From Epiperipatus broadwayi (lineage: Eukaryota > Onychophora > Udeonychophora > Euonychophora > Peripatidae), in assembly GCA_028023455.1 (NCBI GenBank), contig JAQFVV010000013.1, positions 6,588,811 to 6,652,810 of the forward strand: a stretch of 64,000 nucleotides of DNA, given 5' to 3'. Numbering within the stretch: position 1 is the first letter of the stretch; every line of letters starts with the position of its first letter. A model generated the notes under the pieces. It searched no databases. It was not told where the DNA came from and worked only from the letters and a program-made list of their open reading frames with translations. The translations under genes and the position numbers were made by a program. Shown here piece by piece: positions 26,433 through 37,182 of the stretch.

Positions 26433-26790
26433 AACAGGCAAAACTCACTATATATATTTCCACACACAGCAAGCTTATATTCTGGTAAAAATTGAACAAT
26501 ATGAATACAGACTGCTAAGGTAAGCTTGTAGAGTTTTTTAAAAGGCCTAAGAGCATAAAATTGTAAGTGTGAATTAAAGAAAATTAACAATATTTGGAAA
26601 AAGCTATTGGAGGAGAAAATATTTTTTTAAAACATCTCACTAATAGAATTTGAGAATGAGGAGAAAATAACAAGGGAAAAAAGTAAGGATTTTAAATCTC
26701 TCTATACACATTCTTATGATTTGAAAAAGAAGCACTGAGGAAAGTACTTATTATTGTACTGAAACATCAGCTATTTTATTTAGCTATTAT
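26433..26790 (+). mobile_element. Penelope-like element 3' fragment
   Basis: The portion from about 26485 matches 28448-28770 of the larger PLE copy almost collinearly. It covers the end of the GIY-YIG region (AAAATTGAACAATATGA) and the 3' trailer (GGCCTAAGAGCATAAA, TTAACAATATTTGGAA, TACTGAAACATCAGCTATTT). Immediately upstream (26433-26478) lies ACAGGCAAAACTCACTATAT followed by CACACACAGCAAGCT. That is the left end of the hammerhead block at 48463-49916, so the ribozyme repeat and the PLE body are physically joined here. All frames are broken. Confidence 0.65.
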
Positions 26791-26857
26791 ATTTTTATTG
26801 CACAGAAGCTCCTAAAAATAGTATAATGAATTCATCATTTATGCATTAGAATATTAG

Positions 26858-26861
<4 letters not shown>

Positions 26862-26895
<34 letters not shown>
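26862..26895. repeat. (TA)n microsatellite
   Basis: Uninterrupted TA dinucleotides. Confidence 0.9.
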
Positions 26896-26902
<7 letters not shown>

Positions 26903-27011
26903 GTAAGATGTGCCTTAAAAATATCTGTATTCCAATTATAATAAAATATATATAATTATTCAAAACAATACAATAATTAATACAGTAACAATATTTTAAA
27001 CAAATATATCC

Positions 27012-27171
27012 CAATTTAATAGAAGTACTTTCAACTATCTATGTAGTCGTATTGCTTTTGTTTACATTTGTAACGGTTTTTTCTAATACAATTTAATAGA
27101 AGTACTTTCAACTATCTATGTAGTCGTATTGCTTTTGTTTATATTTGTAACGGTTTTTTCTAATACAATTT
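27012..27171 (+). repeat. exact 77-bp tandem duplication
   Basis: The 77-bp unit starting CAATTTAATAGAAGTACTTT occurs at 27012-27088 and 27089-27165, and the next six bases restart it. I see one substitution between the copies (TTTACATTTG versus TTTATATTTG), so the duplication is recent. Confidence 0.9.
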
Positions 27172-27462
27172 GAGTATATATTGAAACTGTAAGATGTGCC
27201 TTAAAAATCTTAGTTTCACCTTGCCTTCCTTTTTACCTACCCTCATGCCTTATTTAAAACCATAATTTTATCATATTGTGTGTGTACTGTGTATATTTAC
27301 TGAAATCCCACCTAAATTTATATGTCTAATGGGGTACCTGGGATTTTGTAATAATTAAAATTGTCTTAAACGTTTTTATTTTCAACTCGATTTTACATAT
27401 ATATGCTTGTACAATAAGTAGTTCACATATTCTCATCTACACACATACTGCAACAGTAAAAA

Positions 27463-27511
27463 ATTGGTGAACCCATAGATAGACCTGATGTTTGTTTATA
27501 CATCTGTCCAT
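27463..27511 (-). mobile_element. inverted copy of a PLE reverse transcriptase segment
   Basis: Read on the minus strand this segment matches 27602-27648, the coding stretch for YKQTSGLAMGSPIS of the PLE just downstream, with about three mismatches. The two form an inverted repeat with about 90 bp between them. The inverted fragment is probably the result of foldback during insertion. Confidence 0.7.
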
Positions 27512-27529
27512 CCAAAAACAAAAAATATT

Positions 27530-28770
27530 CAGTTGCCTAATTTTGCTGTGGTTTTGATTGAACATTGCTTATAGAATACATTTTTTGTTTTTGATAAGGA
27601 GACATATAAACAAACATCAGGTCTAGCTATGGGTTCACCAATTTCTCTAGCATTAGCTTCTATTTTTATGGAGGATTTGGAAAATGAAAATTTTGACTTC
27701 AGCAGTTAAAAAACCATCTATATGGCTGAGGTATGTTGATGATATCTTTATTATTTGGCCTCATGGTAAGCATTCTCTTGATGACTTTTAAAATTTTTTA
27801 AGCTCTATTCACAACAATATTAGATTTACTATGGAAATAGAAAATAATAACAATTACATTTTTAGATGTTTTAATTGAAAGAAGGGAAGATGATTCTTTA
27901 TTACATGGTATTTATAAAAAACCAACACACCCTGGGAGGTATCTACATTTTTCTTCTCATCACCATCCTGCACAACTATTTTCAGTGGCAAAGACATTGT
28001 TGGATTGAACAAAGAGACTTTCTGATAATAGCCATTTTCACCAGAACATTTTTGCTACTAATAAAATGCTTCTTGATAATGGTTTTAATTAAAACATTAT
28101 TAATAGGGCTTATACATATAAAAAGAAAAAATATTTTGCTACATCAGAAATTAAGATAATTTTGCCATGTATAAAAGGAGTAACTGATAAAATTGGTAAC
28201 ATTTTAAAGAATAATAATATTCACACAGTTTACACTACTTTTAAAAAAATAGTGAAATATTTCCACTTCCTAAAGATAAAATTTCTTTGGAGTATCATGG
28301 TGTATATGAAATTCCATGTAAGGTCTGATCATAGAATAAATATTAGAAAGGAAGAACACATTCTGGCAGTTGGAGAAAAATTCAATTCATCAGCTATTTA
28401 TTCTCATATAAAATTAACTAATCATGATATCAATTTTGAAAAAACAAATATTTTAGCAAAAATTGAACAATATGATCAGAGATTGCTAAGAGAAGCTATA
28501 GAGATTTTTAAAAGGCCCAAGAGCATAAATTAAAGGTGTGAATTAAAGAAGATTAACAACATTTGGAAGAAGCTATTGGAAGAGAAAATAAATTTAAAAA
28601 AAATAAATTTTAAAACTTCTCAACCAATAGATTTTAAATATGAGGAGAAAGAAAATGATAAAAATGATTTTATATCTCACACCTATTCTTATGATTTGAG
28701 AACGAGGATGCTCTGAGGAATGTACTTGATATTGTACTGAAATGTCAACATTTAGCTATTTTGGAATACC
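27530..28770 (+). pseudogene. Penelope-like element: reverse transcriptase plus GIY-YIG, frameshifted
   Basis: Conceptual translation across several frames gives the PLE RT core: TYKQTSGLAMGSPIS, IFMEDLENENF, KPSIWLRYVDDIFIIW (catalytic YVDD encoded at 27732-27743), HSLDDF and FLDVLIERREDDSLL, then KKPTHPGRYLHFSSHH. The last open stretch (28162-28533) has the linker PCIKGVTDKIGNILKNNNIH and the C-terminal GIY-YIG region: GVYEIPC near 28306, then INIRKEEHILAVGEKFNSSA and LAKIEQYDQRLLREAIEIF. The central catalytic part of the GIY-YIG domain is lost. PLE proteins normally run as one ORF with the RT before GIY-YIG; here stops and frameshifts (for example at about 27708 and 27788) make it inactive. 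The N-terminal part is absent. The 3' trailer recurs at 26485-26790. Confidence 0.9.
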
Positions 28771-28827
28771 CTGCAAATAATAATAATATGACATCTTTTA
28801 TCCGTGAAAATATTAGAATTAATATAT

Positions 28828-28868
28828 TGTAACCAGTTGGGTTACATCACAACACTAATATAGTTTAT

Positions 28869-28902
<34 letters not shown>

Positions 28903-28914
28903 CATAAACTATAT

Positions 28915-28947
<33 letters not shown>

Positions 28948-31523
28948 GTAAAATAAAGGAAAAGTAGAAATAAACACAGACAAAAATTATAGTAGATATT
29001 TTCTACATTTACTGAAATAGAAATAAATAAATAATAACTCTGATTTAAAATATTGTTTTATAAATTAAACTTTTAAAAGGTCTGAATAAATATAAATATT
29101 GTATTATTATTATTATTCTGATTTTGAAATGTAAAAATACCATACTTATTTTGGGAATTTTTTAATTAATTAAACAAATTTTTTATCTATTAAAAATCCC
29201 CTAAGTAAAAACATGTATATAGATTCCAAGGGATTAGAGAGATAAAAATAAAATTCTGTTTTTAATCAAGGTGTTGTTATAACACTTCAGATGATTTTAT
29301 AAAAGGAGCTGATAAAAAATATCAGCCAGTCTGGATAGTGATTTTGAAGAGAACAGGTCAGCAGCAGAGTTGGTTACAATATTTTGTTGCAACTTGATGA
29401 AGTGCAGTAGTTGGTTTTAGCTGACCATAGAATTTGCAGAATGGCTACCATAAACTGATATAGCTGAAGACAGGACAGCAGGTCCAGAGCTGCTAATATT
29501 TTCCTTCACAGGAGTTTTGATTTATTTGAAGCTGGGTCACTTCTAAATCAATAGCCTAAAAAATGAGGTAAAAATAGCTAGCAGATTTATACAGATCTCC
29601 TATGAAGATCTAAGGGAGTACAGCTCAGTAGTTAGCTGCCTTATAGTTTACTGCAGAGTTTTTATTCATGAAGCCAGGGTCACTTCAAATGGATCAACTA
29701 GCTGCTTAAATATGTTCTAGAAAACAGCTTGGACAATTACTTAGATTACAAAAGTAAGCACATGGTATGCCAATTAATTACTTGAATAATTTTCCCTGAT
29801 GATGACAACAAGCCTGGAATTATAATTTTTCTGATGGACTAGAAACCAATCTTAACAAGAGAAAGCATGAAGAAATTGATGTACTTATGCTACTGTTTAT
29901 CTATACATGGAGGGAACCACTGATAAATATGTTGCTTGTATATACAGTAAGTTATTTTATCATAATATTTCTTAAAATGACTTTTAAAATTATAAATTAA
30001 TAACTTAAAGCAAAACAAGTAAATAATTTGCTTGAGTCAAATGTCTAAAAGAAAGATGATTTGATATATATTTAAAGAAATTGTTTGGGTAAATATAAAA
30101 AAAAATGACATTAAAAAAAGAATATACAAATGCAAACATCATTTTGTTTGAATTAAAATCGTAAAAGCAACTCTTTTAAATTGGTCTAAGAATGCTGATA
30201 ATTAATCAATAAGTACTTATCAAATAAAAGTTGACTTTATTTAGTTTGAAAAAACAACTACTTATAAACTGAAATAAAATTTTAAATTGTATATTTTGTT
30301 TATACACATGTATATGTGTGAAATTTATGTTTTCCAATTGAATTAATTATAAAAATATATATATATTATAGTAATAAGTTGAATATATTTTATTATACTT
30401 TTTGTAAATTAATGTAACAATTTAAATTTTGAATAGTAATTATATAAATTACAAATGTAATAATTATTTTATGTTTAATTGAAATGTATTCCTTGTATAT
30501 TATAAAATGCACATCTTTGTACAGATATATATATGCGTTTATAGAAACTAATTAAGAAATAATGTAAATTGATGTAATAACATGAATTTTGTAGTAATAT
30601 TGTAGACTACAGTGTAATGACTTTTATTATTGAATACTTTTCAAAATCAGAACCCTTATAAGACCTTAAATATTATTTTTTTTTTGTTATTAATAAACTT
30701 GTATTTAATTGTTAAAAATTGTTTCCATCATCTCTTGTTCACATACAGTGATAGAGCTTGTGTTCTCTGGGTTAGATTCAGACACGGATAAATGGAGATA
30801 TGTACTTAGTGCTTTGGGGCATCCAGAGACGATCAATCATCATCCTGGTTGGCGCAAAAGAGGATACTCTTTAAAGCCCATGCACTATTATTTTTTATTT
30901 TACTTTAGTCTTATTAAAAATTTAAGTTTATAGTTGGCCAGTACAAGTGGCCTGAGCATTGATGATGATCAGCATGTTTTAAATGTCCCAGCATTATTGT
31001 TTTGATTTCTGATTATTGTGTATTTTTAATGGATGGGCACTAAGCTGCTGCATCCAAGTTATGTTTATATAATTGCCCAAGCTGGCAAAGGCTCAATAGT
31101 TAGCCTGATCTACAGAAGACCCATTTCCAATCCAGTCACAAGGTTGTCTGTTGATTTTATTCTGATTTATTGTACTACTTTGCTTATTCCCATCAATGAT
31201 GATGATGGATGGTTATTTCTCTCAAGTATTTACTTGTTCTTATAATTACCTTATAATGCTGGTTGATATATGATTAATTATGCTTTTAGTTGCTCTTCTG
31301 AGTTAGCTGGCTGATCTCACAATGTTCTCAGAAATTCTTTAATCTCATACTCTCATATCTTAAAATATATACTTATAGATAATTTTGTAAATTATTGATA
31401 TTTCATTATAAATTGTTGACTGGGGGTGATGATGATTTTCCATCACCCAGTTCACTCCAAACTTTGTTTCCATCACCCCAGTTCAATTCTACTTTCCATC
31501 CACTTTCTCACCCACCCCATTCC

Positions 31524-31529
<6 letters not shown>
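28828..31529 (+). mobile_element. 2.7-kb non-autonomous element with TGTAAC ends, copy 1
   Basis: Begins TGTAACCAGTTGGGTTACAT and ends CCACCCCATTCCATTATA (the last bases mutated from TTACA). It lies in (TA)n on both sides and is collinear with the inverted copy at 51070-53622. Shared landmarks include CAGCCAGTCTGGATAGTGAT, AATATCAGCC, AGACCCATTTCCAATCCAGT, GATGATGATGGATGGTTATT and CATCACCCAGTTC. The ends form only short, imperfect inverted repeats (TGTAAC shared, then about half matching). No transposase, RT or LTR pair is visible. The TG...CA ends inside TA repeats suggest a DNA transposon or a large LTR-less derivative; the class is unresolved. Confidence 0.7.

Positions 31530-31605
<76 letters not shown>
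31530..31605. repeat. (TA)n microsatellite, about 38 units
   Basis: Longest pure TA run in the window. It directly abuts the end of the TGTAAC element, which seems to favour TA repeats as a target. Confidence 0.95.
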
Positions 31606-31607
<2 letters not shown>

Positions 31608-31706
31608 CAAAGAAACCAGTCATATATCACATGACCTAATTTAATAAGTTTATATTTTAAAATGTTATATGATGAGCTTGCAAATAGCTCTTAACAAGCT
31701 TTTCAG

Positions 31707-31766
31707 AATATCCCAACCTCAGACCTGTTTCTGCTACTGGTTTCCTCAGTGATGTGCTAGGATATT
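31707..31766 (-). ncRNA. hammerhead-like motif A1
   Basis: Minus strand: an outer stem made of AATATC and GATATT-type arms, an inner stem ACATCA/TGAGGT with one mismatch, core CTGAGGA (fits CUGANGA), a short stem II AACCAGTAGCA, GAAAC, a two-base loop and the GTC cleavage triplet. Stem II is weak, so activity is doubtful. Confidence 0.5.
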
Positions 31767-32055
31767 CAAGCACTAGATTTAAAGTACCAAGTCAAGCCTA
31801 ACACTTTATCTAATGGATAACTATTAAGTAAAAAATCTGAAATTTTTCAGACATCCATATGGCTTCTAATCAGCTATCTAGCTTGAATATCCATATGGGA
31901 CTGAACCAAGTTTAGATACACCACAATAATAGCTTTAGCAATATAAAATCATCAAGACCTTAATAGCAAAAAATAAAATTACAAAGAAATCAAACAAGTT
32001 TGTATTACAAATATTATATAATGAGCTTGGAAATAGCTTTTAACAAGCTTTTCAG

Positions 32056-32116
32056 AATATCCCCAAACTCAGATTGGTTTCTGCTACTGGCTTCCTCGGT
32101 GAGATGCTAGGATTTT
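32056..32116 (-). ncRNA. hammerhead-like motif A2 (degenerate)
   Basis: Minus strand: the core reads CCGAGGA instead of CTGANGA and the cleavage triplet ATC replaces GTC. Stem II is AGCCAGTAGCA, with a GC/GC stem and CAGTA loop. Decayed copy of A1/A3. Confidence 0.45.
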
Positions 32117-32365
32117 TAAGCCTTAGATTTAAAATACCAAGCCAAGCCCAGCACTTTATCTAATAGATATCTATTAAGTAGAAAATTGCTAAACTATTAA
32201 AAATGATGTATCTGAACTTGGTTCAGTCCCATATAGCTATTTAAGTTAAATAGCTGGATTGGAAGACATATAAATGTCTGAAAATTTCAAATTTTCTATT
32301 TAATAATTATCCATTAGACAAAGTGCTGGGTTTGGCTTGGCTTGTTATTTTAAATCTAATGCTTG

Positions 32366-32426
32366 AATATCCTAGCACCTCACTGACGAAGACAGTAGCA
32401 GAAACTGGTCTGAGGTTGGGGGTATT
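32366..32426 (+). ncRNA. type I hammerhead-like ribozyme motif A3
   Basis: Plus strand: outer stem AATATC/GGTATT (6 pairs with one G-U), internal loop, inner stem ACCTCA/TGAGGT (6 Watson-Crick pairs), core CTGACGA at 32383-32389, stem II segment AGACAGTAGCA, GAAAC at 32401-32405, two-base loop TG, then GTC with C17 at 32410. These elements come in the order of a type I hammerhead with a minimal 2-bp stem III. As in family B, an extra A sits between the GA of the core and stem II, and another before GAAA. Confidence 0.6.
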
Positions 32427-32989
32427 CTGAAAAGTTTGTTAAGAGATATTTACGAGCTCATTATATAATATATCATATCTTAAATTTTTCAAGCACTTTT
32501 ACTGGTCACTAGTTTTCTTCAACTAGAAAAATTTGAAATTTAGGATTCACTGTCCTAGCACAATTCTCTTTACATCCTACTGTGAAATAGTCTATTATTA
32601 TCTTTACTGATCTGTTTTATTACACCACTTCAGTAAAGATGTTATAGTTATATATCCCTTGATATGCAAGCCATAGATTTTAATTTAAGGCCTTATTTTG
32701 ACAAGTCATTTATTTGTTTTATAGGCATTACAAGTCTGGAAAATAATGGACCAATGGATATTTGGTGGTCATTAGTTAGTTATCTTAATACAGCCACAGC
32801 ATAAGCATGATTTATTATTCTTGCAATAAGAATATTCTAATAAGTACTCTTTCACAGAAGTATCTTATTTCTTTACTTCTTTCAACTAAAGATTAATGTT
32901 TTTTTCTTATCAACTCAATTAGAATTTATGATTAAAATCATCATATTTCAATTACATTCAATTGCATACAAATTATTATATAACACAAT

Positions 32990-33272
32990 GTTTCAAGTGG
33001 TATTTTTTTCTTCTTCTTCAGGTATTGTTGGTATTATCAGTGACAGTACTAACATGGTAATCATATCTTGATCTTTAGAGTCTTAAACATTGAATTTCAA
33101 GGTGACTCTTTAACCAACTGAGTTATTATGCCAATGACAGTTAGTTAGAGCATTATCTTAAAGTTTCAATATTCAAAAATCTAAAAATCAAAGGTCTAAT
33201 TCTCATGCTAGTTAGTTACTGATCAGGCCAGCATCACATGAAGAAGAGAGAAGAAGAATATCACTTGAAACA
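32990..33272. mobile_element. SINE-derived foldback, second copy
   Basis: The left half (32990-33135, minus) and right half (33143-33272, plus) are reverse complements of the same tRNA-derived SINE. The outer ends GTTTCAAGTGGTATT and AATATCACTTGAAAC pair almost perfectly, with TTCTTCTTCTTCA opposite TGAAGAAGAGAGAAGAA. The right half has TTAGTTAGAGCATTATCTTA (A-box area), GGTCTAATTCTCATGCTAG (B-box area) and TGATCAGGCCAGCATCA, matching the unit at 63552-63702. Centre near 33138. Confidence 0.75.
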
Positions 33273-33386
33273 TGTACCACATACTAAAATTGCGATTGAA
33301 TGCAGTCAGACATTTAAATAAAGTTTAAAAATTTTGAAAGACCTTCAATATTTACTGTTAATGTTGGAAATAGTCTAACATATAAT

Positions 33387-33576
33387 TACAACTAATATAA
33401 GGAGCATACCAATAGCTCTACAAGCTTTTATTGATAAGTGCTGAAGAGAAAGCCTATAAAATCTCTATCTAGAATTATTCCCACACACATGCACATTAGA
33501 TAGAGATTTTATAGGCTTTCTCTTTGGCATATCAATAAAAGCTTGTTAGAGTTATTAGTACGCTCCCTATATTACA
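33387..33576. repeat. palindrome, arms about 80 bp
   Basis: The arms 33387-33471 and 33497-33576 are reverse complements with small indels (for example GAGAAAGCCTATAAAATCTC against GAGATTTTATAGGCTTTCTC), around a 25-bp centre with CCCACACACATGCACAT. Layout and words such as TAGATAGAGATTTTATAGGC resemble TAGATAGGGATTTTATGCAC in the family B hammerhead repeats, so it may be the palindromic end of a related element without the ribozyme. Confidence 0.75.
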
Positions 33577-34433
33577 TTTCTGTAATGCAAGCTTAAAAAG
33601 CGAAGTCACGGGATATATGACATGCTTTATTGATTATTACAATTACAACTAAAATCATTATTACAAATTTTCAAACAAACATCAAATGTTATTATTCTTT
33701 TATTTGGACAACTTTGTTTTCTGCAGCAAATATTACATGACTAAATTCTTTCTGAAGTTTGCATTATAAAATTTGAAATCTGTAAAAAAATTATAATCTA
33801 TCAAAAATAATCTTTGAAATACCTTTTATAAGTTTCTTATATTGCCAACTACCTGCTTATTAAAAAAAAAGAACGCTTTTCATAATCTGAAGCTAATCCA
33901 CCCATCTACCCAATATATTTTTTAAAAAACATTTCTGATTCATAATTGTTACTACACTCACAAAGAGTATAAACAACTTGGTAATAATTTTGGAATTAAA
34001 AGCTTGAAATACTGGAAAAGTTAATTATTTGAATTTAGCTATAATTCTTTTTGATAATCCTAACATATGTCCATTTTTTTATTGCATTTTAATTGAATAT
34101 TCACGTTTGAGATACATACATAAAAACTATATATATATATATAAAGTCTTTCTTTTTAAGATACATGCACTAATATACTTTTTAATATTGAATTAATGTT
34201 ATCGAAAACATTTCTCTCATTTTTTTACAAATGTACTATTAGTTTGATCAAGATATTTATAGTAGTTACTTTCTTCCAATTTATTACAATCTTTATTTTT
34301 TTCTTTCTGTATTATTTTAGTTTTTATAACATTTTATTTTTAGTCCCACATTATTATTCTGTTGTAATATTTCTCAAGACTAAAGTTTATTTGTAATTCA
34401 TGTGCAAAATCTAAATATCATCCTATTTACATT

Positions 34434-35830
34434 CAATGGTAATCTTCTTAGTACACTAATAATAATATTACTTAGTGGACCAAAGTTTACCTTATTAAAG
34501 CAATAATCTTAATCTTTTAATACATCATGCTATTATTTTTGATATGAAAATGTTAATCTTCATAGTGCATTTATGCTAATCTATCTAGAACAATGTTATT
34601 TCTTCCTAGTATATTAATGTTAATTTTCTTAGTAGAACAGCATTACTTTTTGTGTATTAATATTAATCTTAATGCAGCAATGTTATTTTCTTAATATATC
34701 AATGTTAATCTTTTTGCACACCATATTAATTTTCTTATTTTATTCAATGTTAATTTTTAATATACTAATGCCAATCTTCTTAATATAAAGATATTAATCT
34801 TCTTATTCCATCAAAGTTATTTCTTTTAGCATAAGAATTTTAATCTTCTTAATTTTAATGTTTATCTTCTTAATGAACTAATATTAATCTTCAAAATATA
34901 TTAATATTTTCATTGCACTAATGTTAATCATTTTACTACACAAGTGTTATTTTTCTTGGCATGACAATGTTAATTTTCTTAATGTGTCAATGTTAATATT
35001 TTTAGTGTACCAATGTCAGTCTTCTTAGTAGACTAATATATTTTTTACACAATGTTATTCATTTTAGTACTTCAATGTAAATCTACTATTTTCTTAATAC
35101 AACAATGTTAATTTTTTAAATATATAATATTAATCTTAATTCACCAATGTTATTTTTCCTACTGCCCTAATATTATGATTACTAATGCACCAATAATAAT
35201 CTTCTTAATGCATCAAAGCTAATGTATATCAATGGTTATCTTTTTAGTTAGTCAATGTTATTTTTCTTATACATCATCAATGATAATCTTAGTACACACT
35301 AATGTTATTGTTTTTTACACCTGTATTAATCTCCTTAATATATCAAAGTTAATTTTCTTAATATACCAACATTAATTTTTAGTGCAATAATTTTCATGTT
35401 TTAATATACCAATTTTTATCTTTTTTGTTTATTAATGTTAATATCCTTAATACTCCTATGCTGAACTTTTCAATACACCAATGTTATTCTTTATGATGCA
35501 TCATTGTTAATTCTTTAATATATCAATATATCTTAGTATACTAATGGCTAATCTTTTTAATGTGTCAATGCTAATCTTGATGTCCCAATGTTAATATTTT
35601 TTATGTACCAATATCAATATTCTTACTGTCAATCTTCTCAAAGTCCTAATCTTAATCATCTTAATGTACCAATGATAATTTTCTTACCATATCAATCTTA
35701 ATCTTCTTATTGTGTCAAAGTTTATCTTCTTTGTACACTAATGTTAATGCTCTTAGTGCATCACTGTTTTTAATAAATCAATGTCAATCTTCTTAAAGCA
35801 ACATAGAGATAATTTTTTAGTGATACATGT
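34434..35830 (+). repeat. minisatellite, about 1.4 kb, unit about 22-24 bp
   Basis: Degenerate tandem array of a unit close to AATGTTAATCTTCTTAATRY plus two or three bases, roughly 60 units. Neighbouring copies differ by substitutions and 1-2-base indels. No coding capacity. A single similar unit sits inside the decayed LINE near 42085-42115. Confidence 0.9.
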
Positions 35831-36680
35831 TTTCCAATCACTTTCCAAAATATGAGTATACTCTAAATCCATATTTATGGCTTAAAGTTTTATGTACATC
35901 ATAAATGCTTATAGAACTAAAATTATTTTCACAATCTGTAAAATTTGATGTAAAATAGCAACATTTGATTCACGTAACATCTTTGTTCTTGTTGTGAGTT
36001 CAAAGTTTTCTGTATATACTTTAAAATGATAAATATCTTATATACAACTGATCAAAGATAATAGAATAGATGTTTAATTTTGTATATTTTCATTTTTCCC
36101 AAATGCCAATATTATTAATGTGCTTCTATTCATCTGATATATCTATTATTATTTAATATGCAGATTTGCCAACCATTTTAATTTTCACCTTTTTTTAAAA
36201 TAGATATTTATAATAATGTCATCATTTCTGGAATCAACTTTGGCAGCATGCTTTAACAATGCATTCAATATGTATGACATTTAATATGATGCCATTAATA
36301 CCAGGATTATTTTATAATCCTAATCTGTATTATTGTATTGCATTTGATAATATCTTCCCTTTGACTTTGTAACAATATTCCTGTTTTAATGAATGAGCCA
36401 AATTCTTTTATTGCTAAGATAACCTTTATTTCAATAAATGTCCAAATGTCTTTGGATGGTAGAAGGAGGTTTGATATTTTTATTCTTTTCTATAACTCTC
36501 TTTTTTATTATCTTATGTCATAAATATTTTTTTATCAATCTAAAAAAAATCCAAATATTCAGCTAATTTATTAATTTAAAACAGGCAAAACTATCCATAC
36601 AGTAGGGCCACTCAGTGCAAGCCAGAGTAATCAATGGATGCAAGAAGGTTTGTGCATAAATCCCTATCTAATGCCTACTC

Positions 36681-36742
36681 TTCCATTATTCCCAAACTAG
36701 TTTCTTACTTGTAGTAGCTTTCATCAGTGAGGAGACTTGGAT
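36681..36742 (-). ncRNA. hammerhead-like motif B1
   Basis: Minus strand: CTGATGA core intact, GAAAC intact, cleavage triplet GTT (an acceptable NUH), inner stem TCCTCA opposite TGGGAA. Stem II AAGCTACTACAAGTA is disrupted. Confidence 0.45.
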
Positions 36743-37123
36743 CTGAGAGCACTGCACCTAGGATCTAAGGCCACTTTCCAGCAGCCACCTTTTATTTCTA
36801 CTCAACTACAAAACTATGAGTCTAAAATTTAAAACATAATATTTTCAATCCAGGCTCATTAGGTTATATAGTCATATAGGTCTGAAATCAGTTCAATTCA
36901 TACATTTTGGGGTCTTTGGTTTTTTAATAACAATAGCCACTACTATCCTATTAGGCAGAATTGGTATTAAACCACTAAATATCACATGATCACCATTTCT
37001 TATGCTTTCTCAAGCTGTCAAAATAGGCAAAACTCTCCATACCCTAGTGCCAGTCAGTGCAAGCCAGAATAACAAATGGATGCAAGAAGGTTCATGCATA
37101 AAATCCCTTTCTAGTGCCTACTC

Positions 37124-37182
37124 ATCCAATATCCCCAGAGTAGTTTCTAGTTTGTAGCCTTCATCAGTGAGGAGCCTTGGAT
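37124..37182 (-). ncRNA. hammerhead-like motif B2 (degenerate)
   Basis: Minus strand: core CTGATGA and stems ATCCAA/TTGGAT and TCCTCA/TGGGGA are present, with GAAAC, but the triplet before the cleavage site reads CTC instead of GTC. Probably inactive. Confidence 0.45.

Larger units (their letters stand above)
31650..32470. mobile_element. hammerhead-repeat block, family A (two direct units, one inverted)
   Basis: Two minus-oriented units (about 31650-31960 and 32010-32215) are followed by a plus-oriented one (about 32215-32470). All share AACAAGCTTTTCAGAATAT, a hammerhead-like core, TTAGATTTAAARTACCAAG, AGCACTTTATCTAATGGATA and CATATGGGACTGAACCAAGTT. The layout parallels family B at 36.6 and 48.5 kb (end motif, hammerhead, spacer, a CATAT-ACTGAA motif), but the sequences are diverged. 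No TSD was found. No ORF. Confidence 0.7.

Noticed and set aside
26248-26499. Minus-strand 83-codon frame
   Set aside because: F/I/Y-rich and antisense to the PLE and hammerhead-repeat junction; no motif.
31033-31245. Conserved 70-codon frame (MGTKLLHPSYVYII...) also present at 51289-51495 in the other TGTAAC element copy
   Set aside because: Most differences between the two copies change the amino acid (first and second codon positions), and the third copy has no such frame. The similarity reflects recent shared DNA, not protein constraint.
28828-31529. LTR retrotransposon, because of TG...CA ends
   Set aside because: No direct repeat of the first few hundred bases is found near the other end, and there is no primer-binding site or polyprotein trace.
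31395-31634. Frame ending in a long IY repeat
   Set aside because: Runs into the (TA)n array; composition is explained by simple repeat.
34434-35830. CRISPR-like regular array
   Set aside because: Units are contiguous and degenerate with no constant repeat plus unique spacers; the DNA is eukaryotic. It is a minisatellite.
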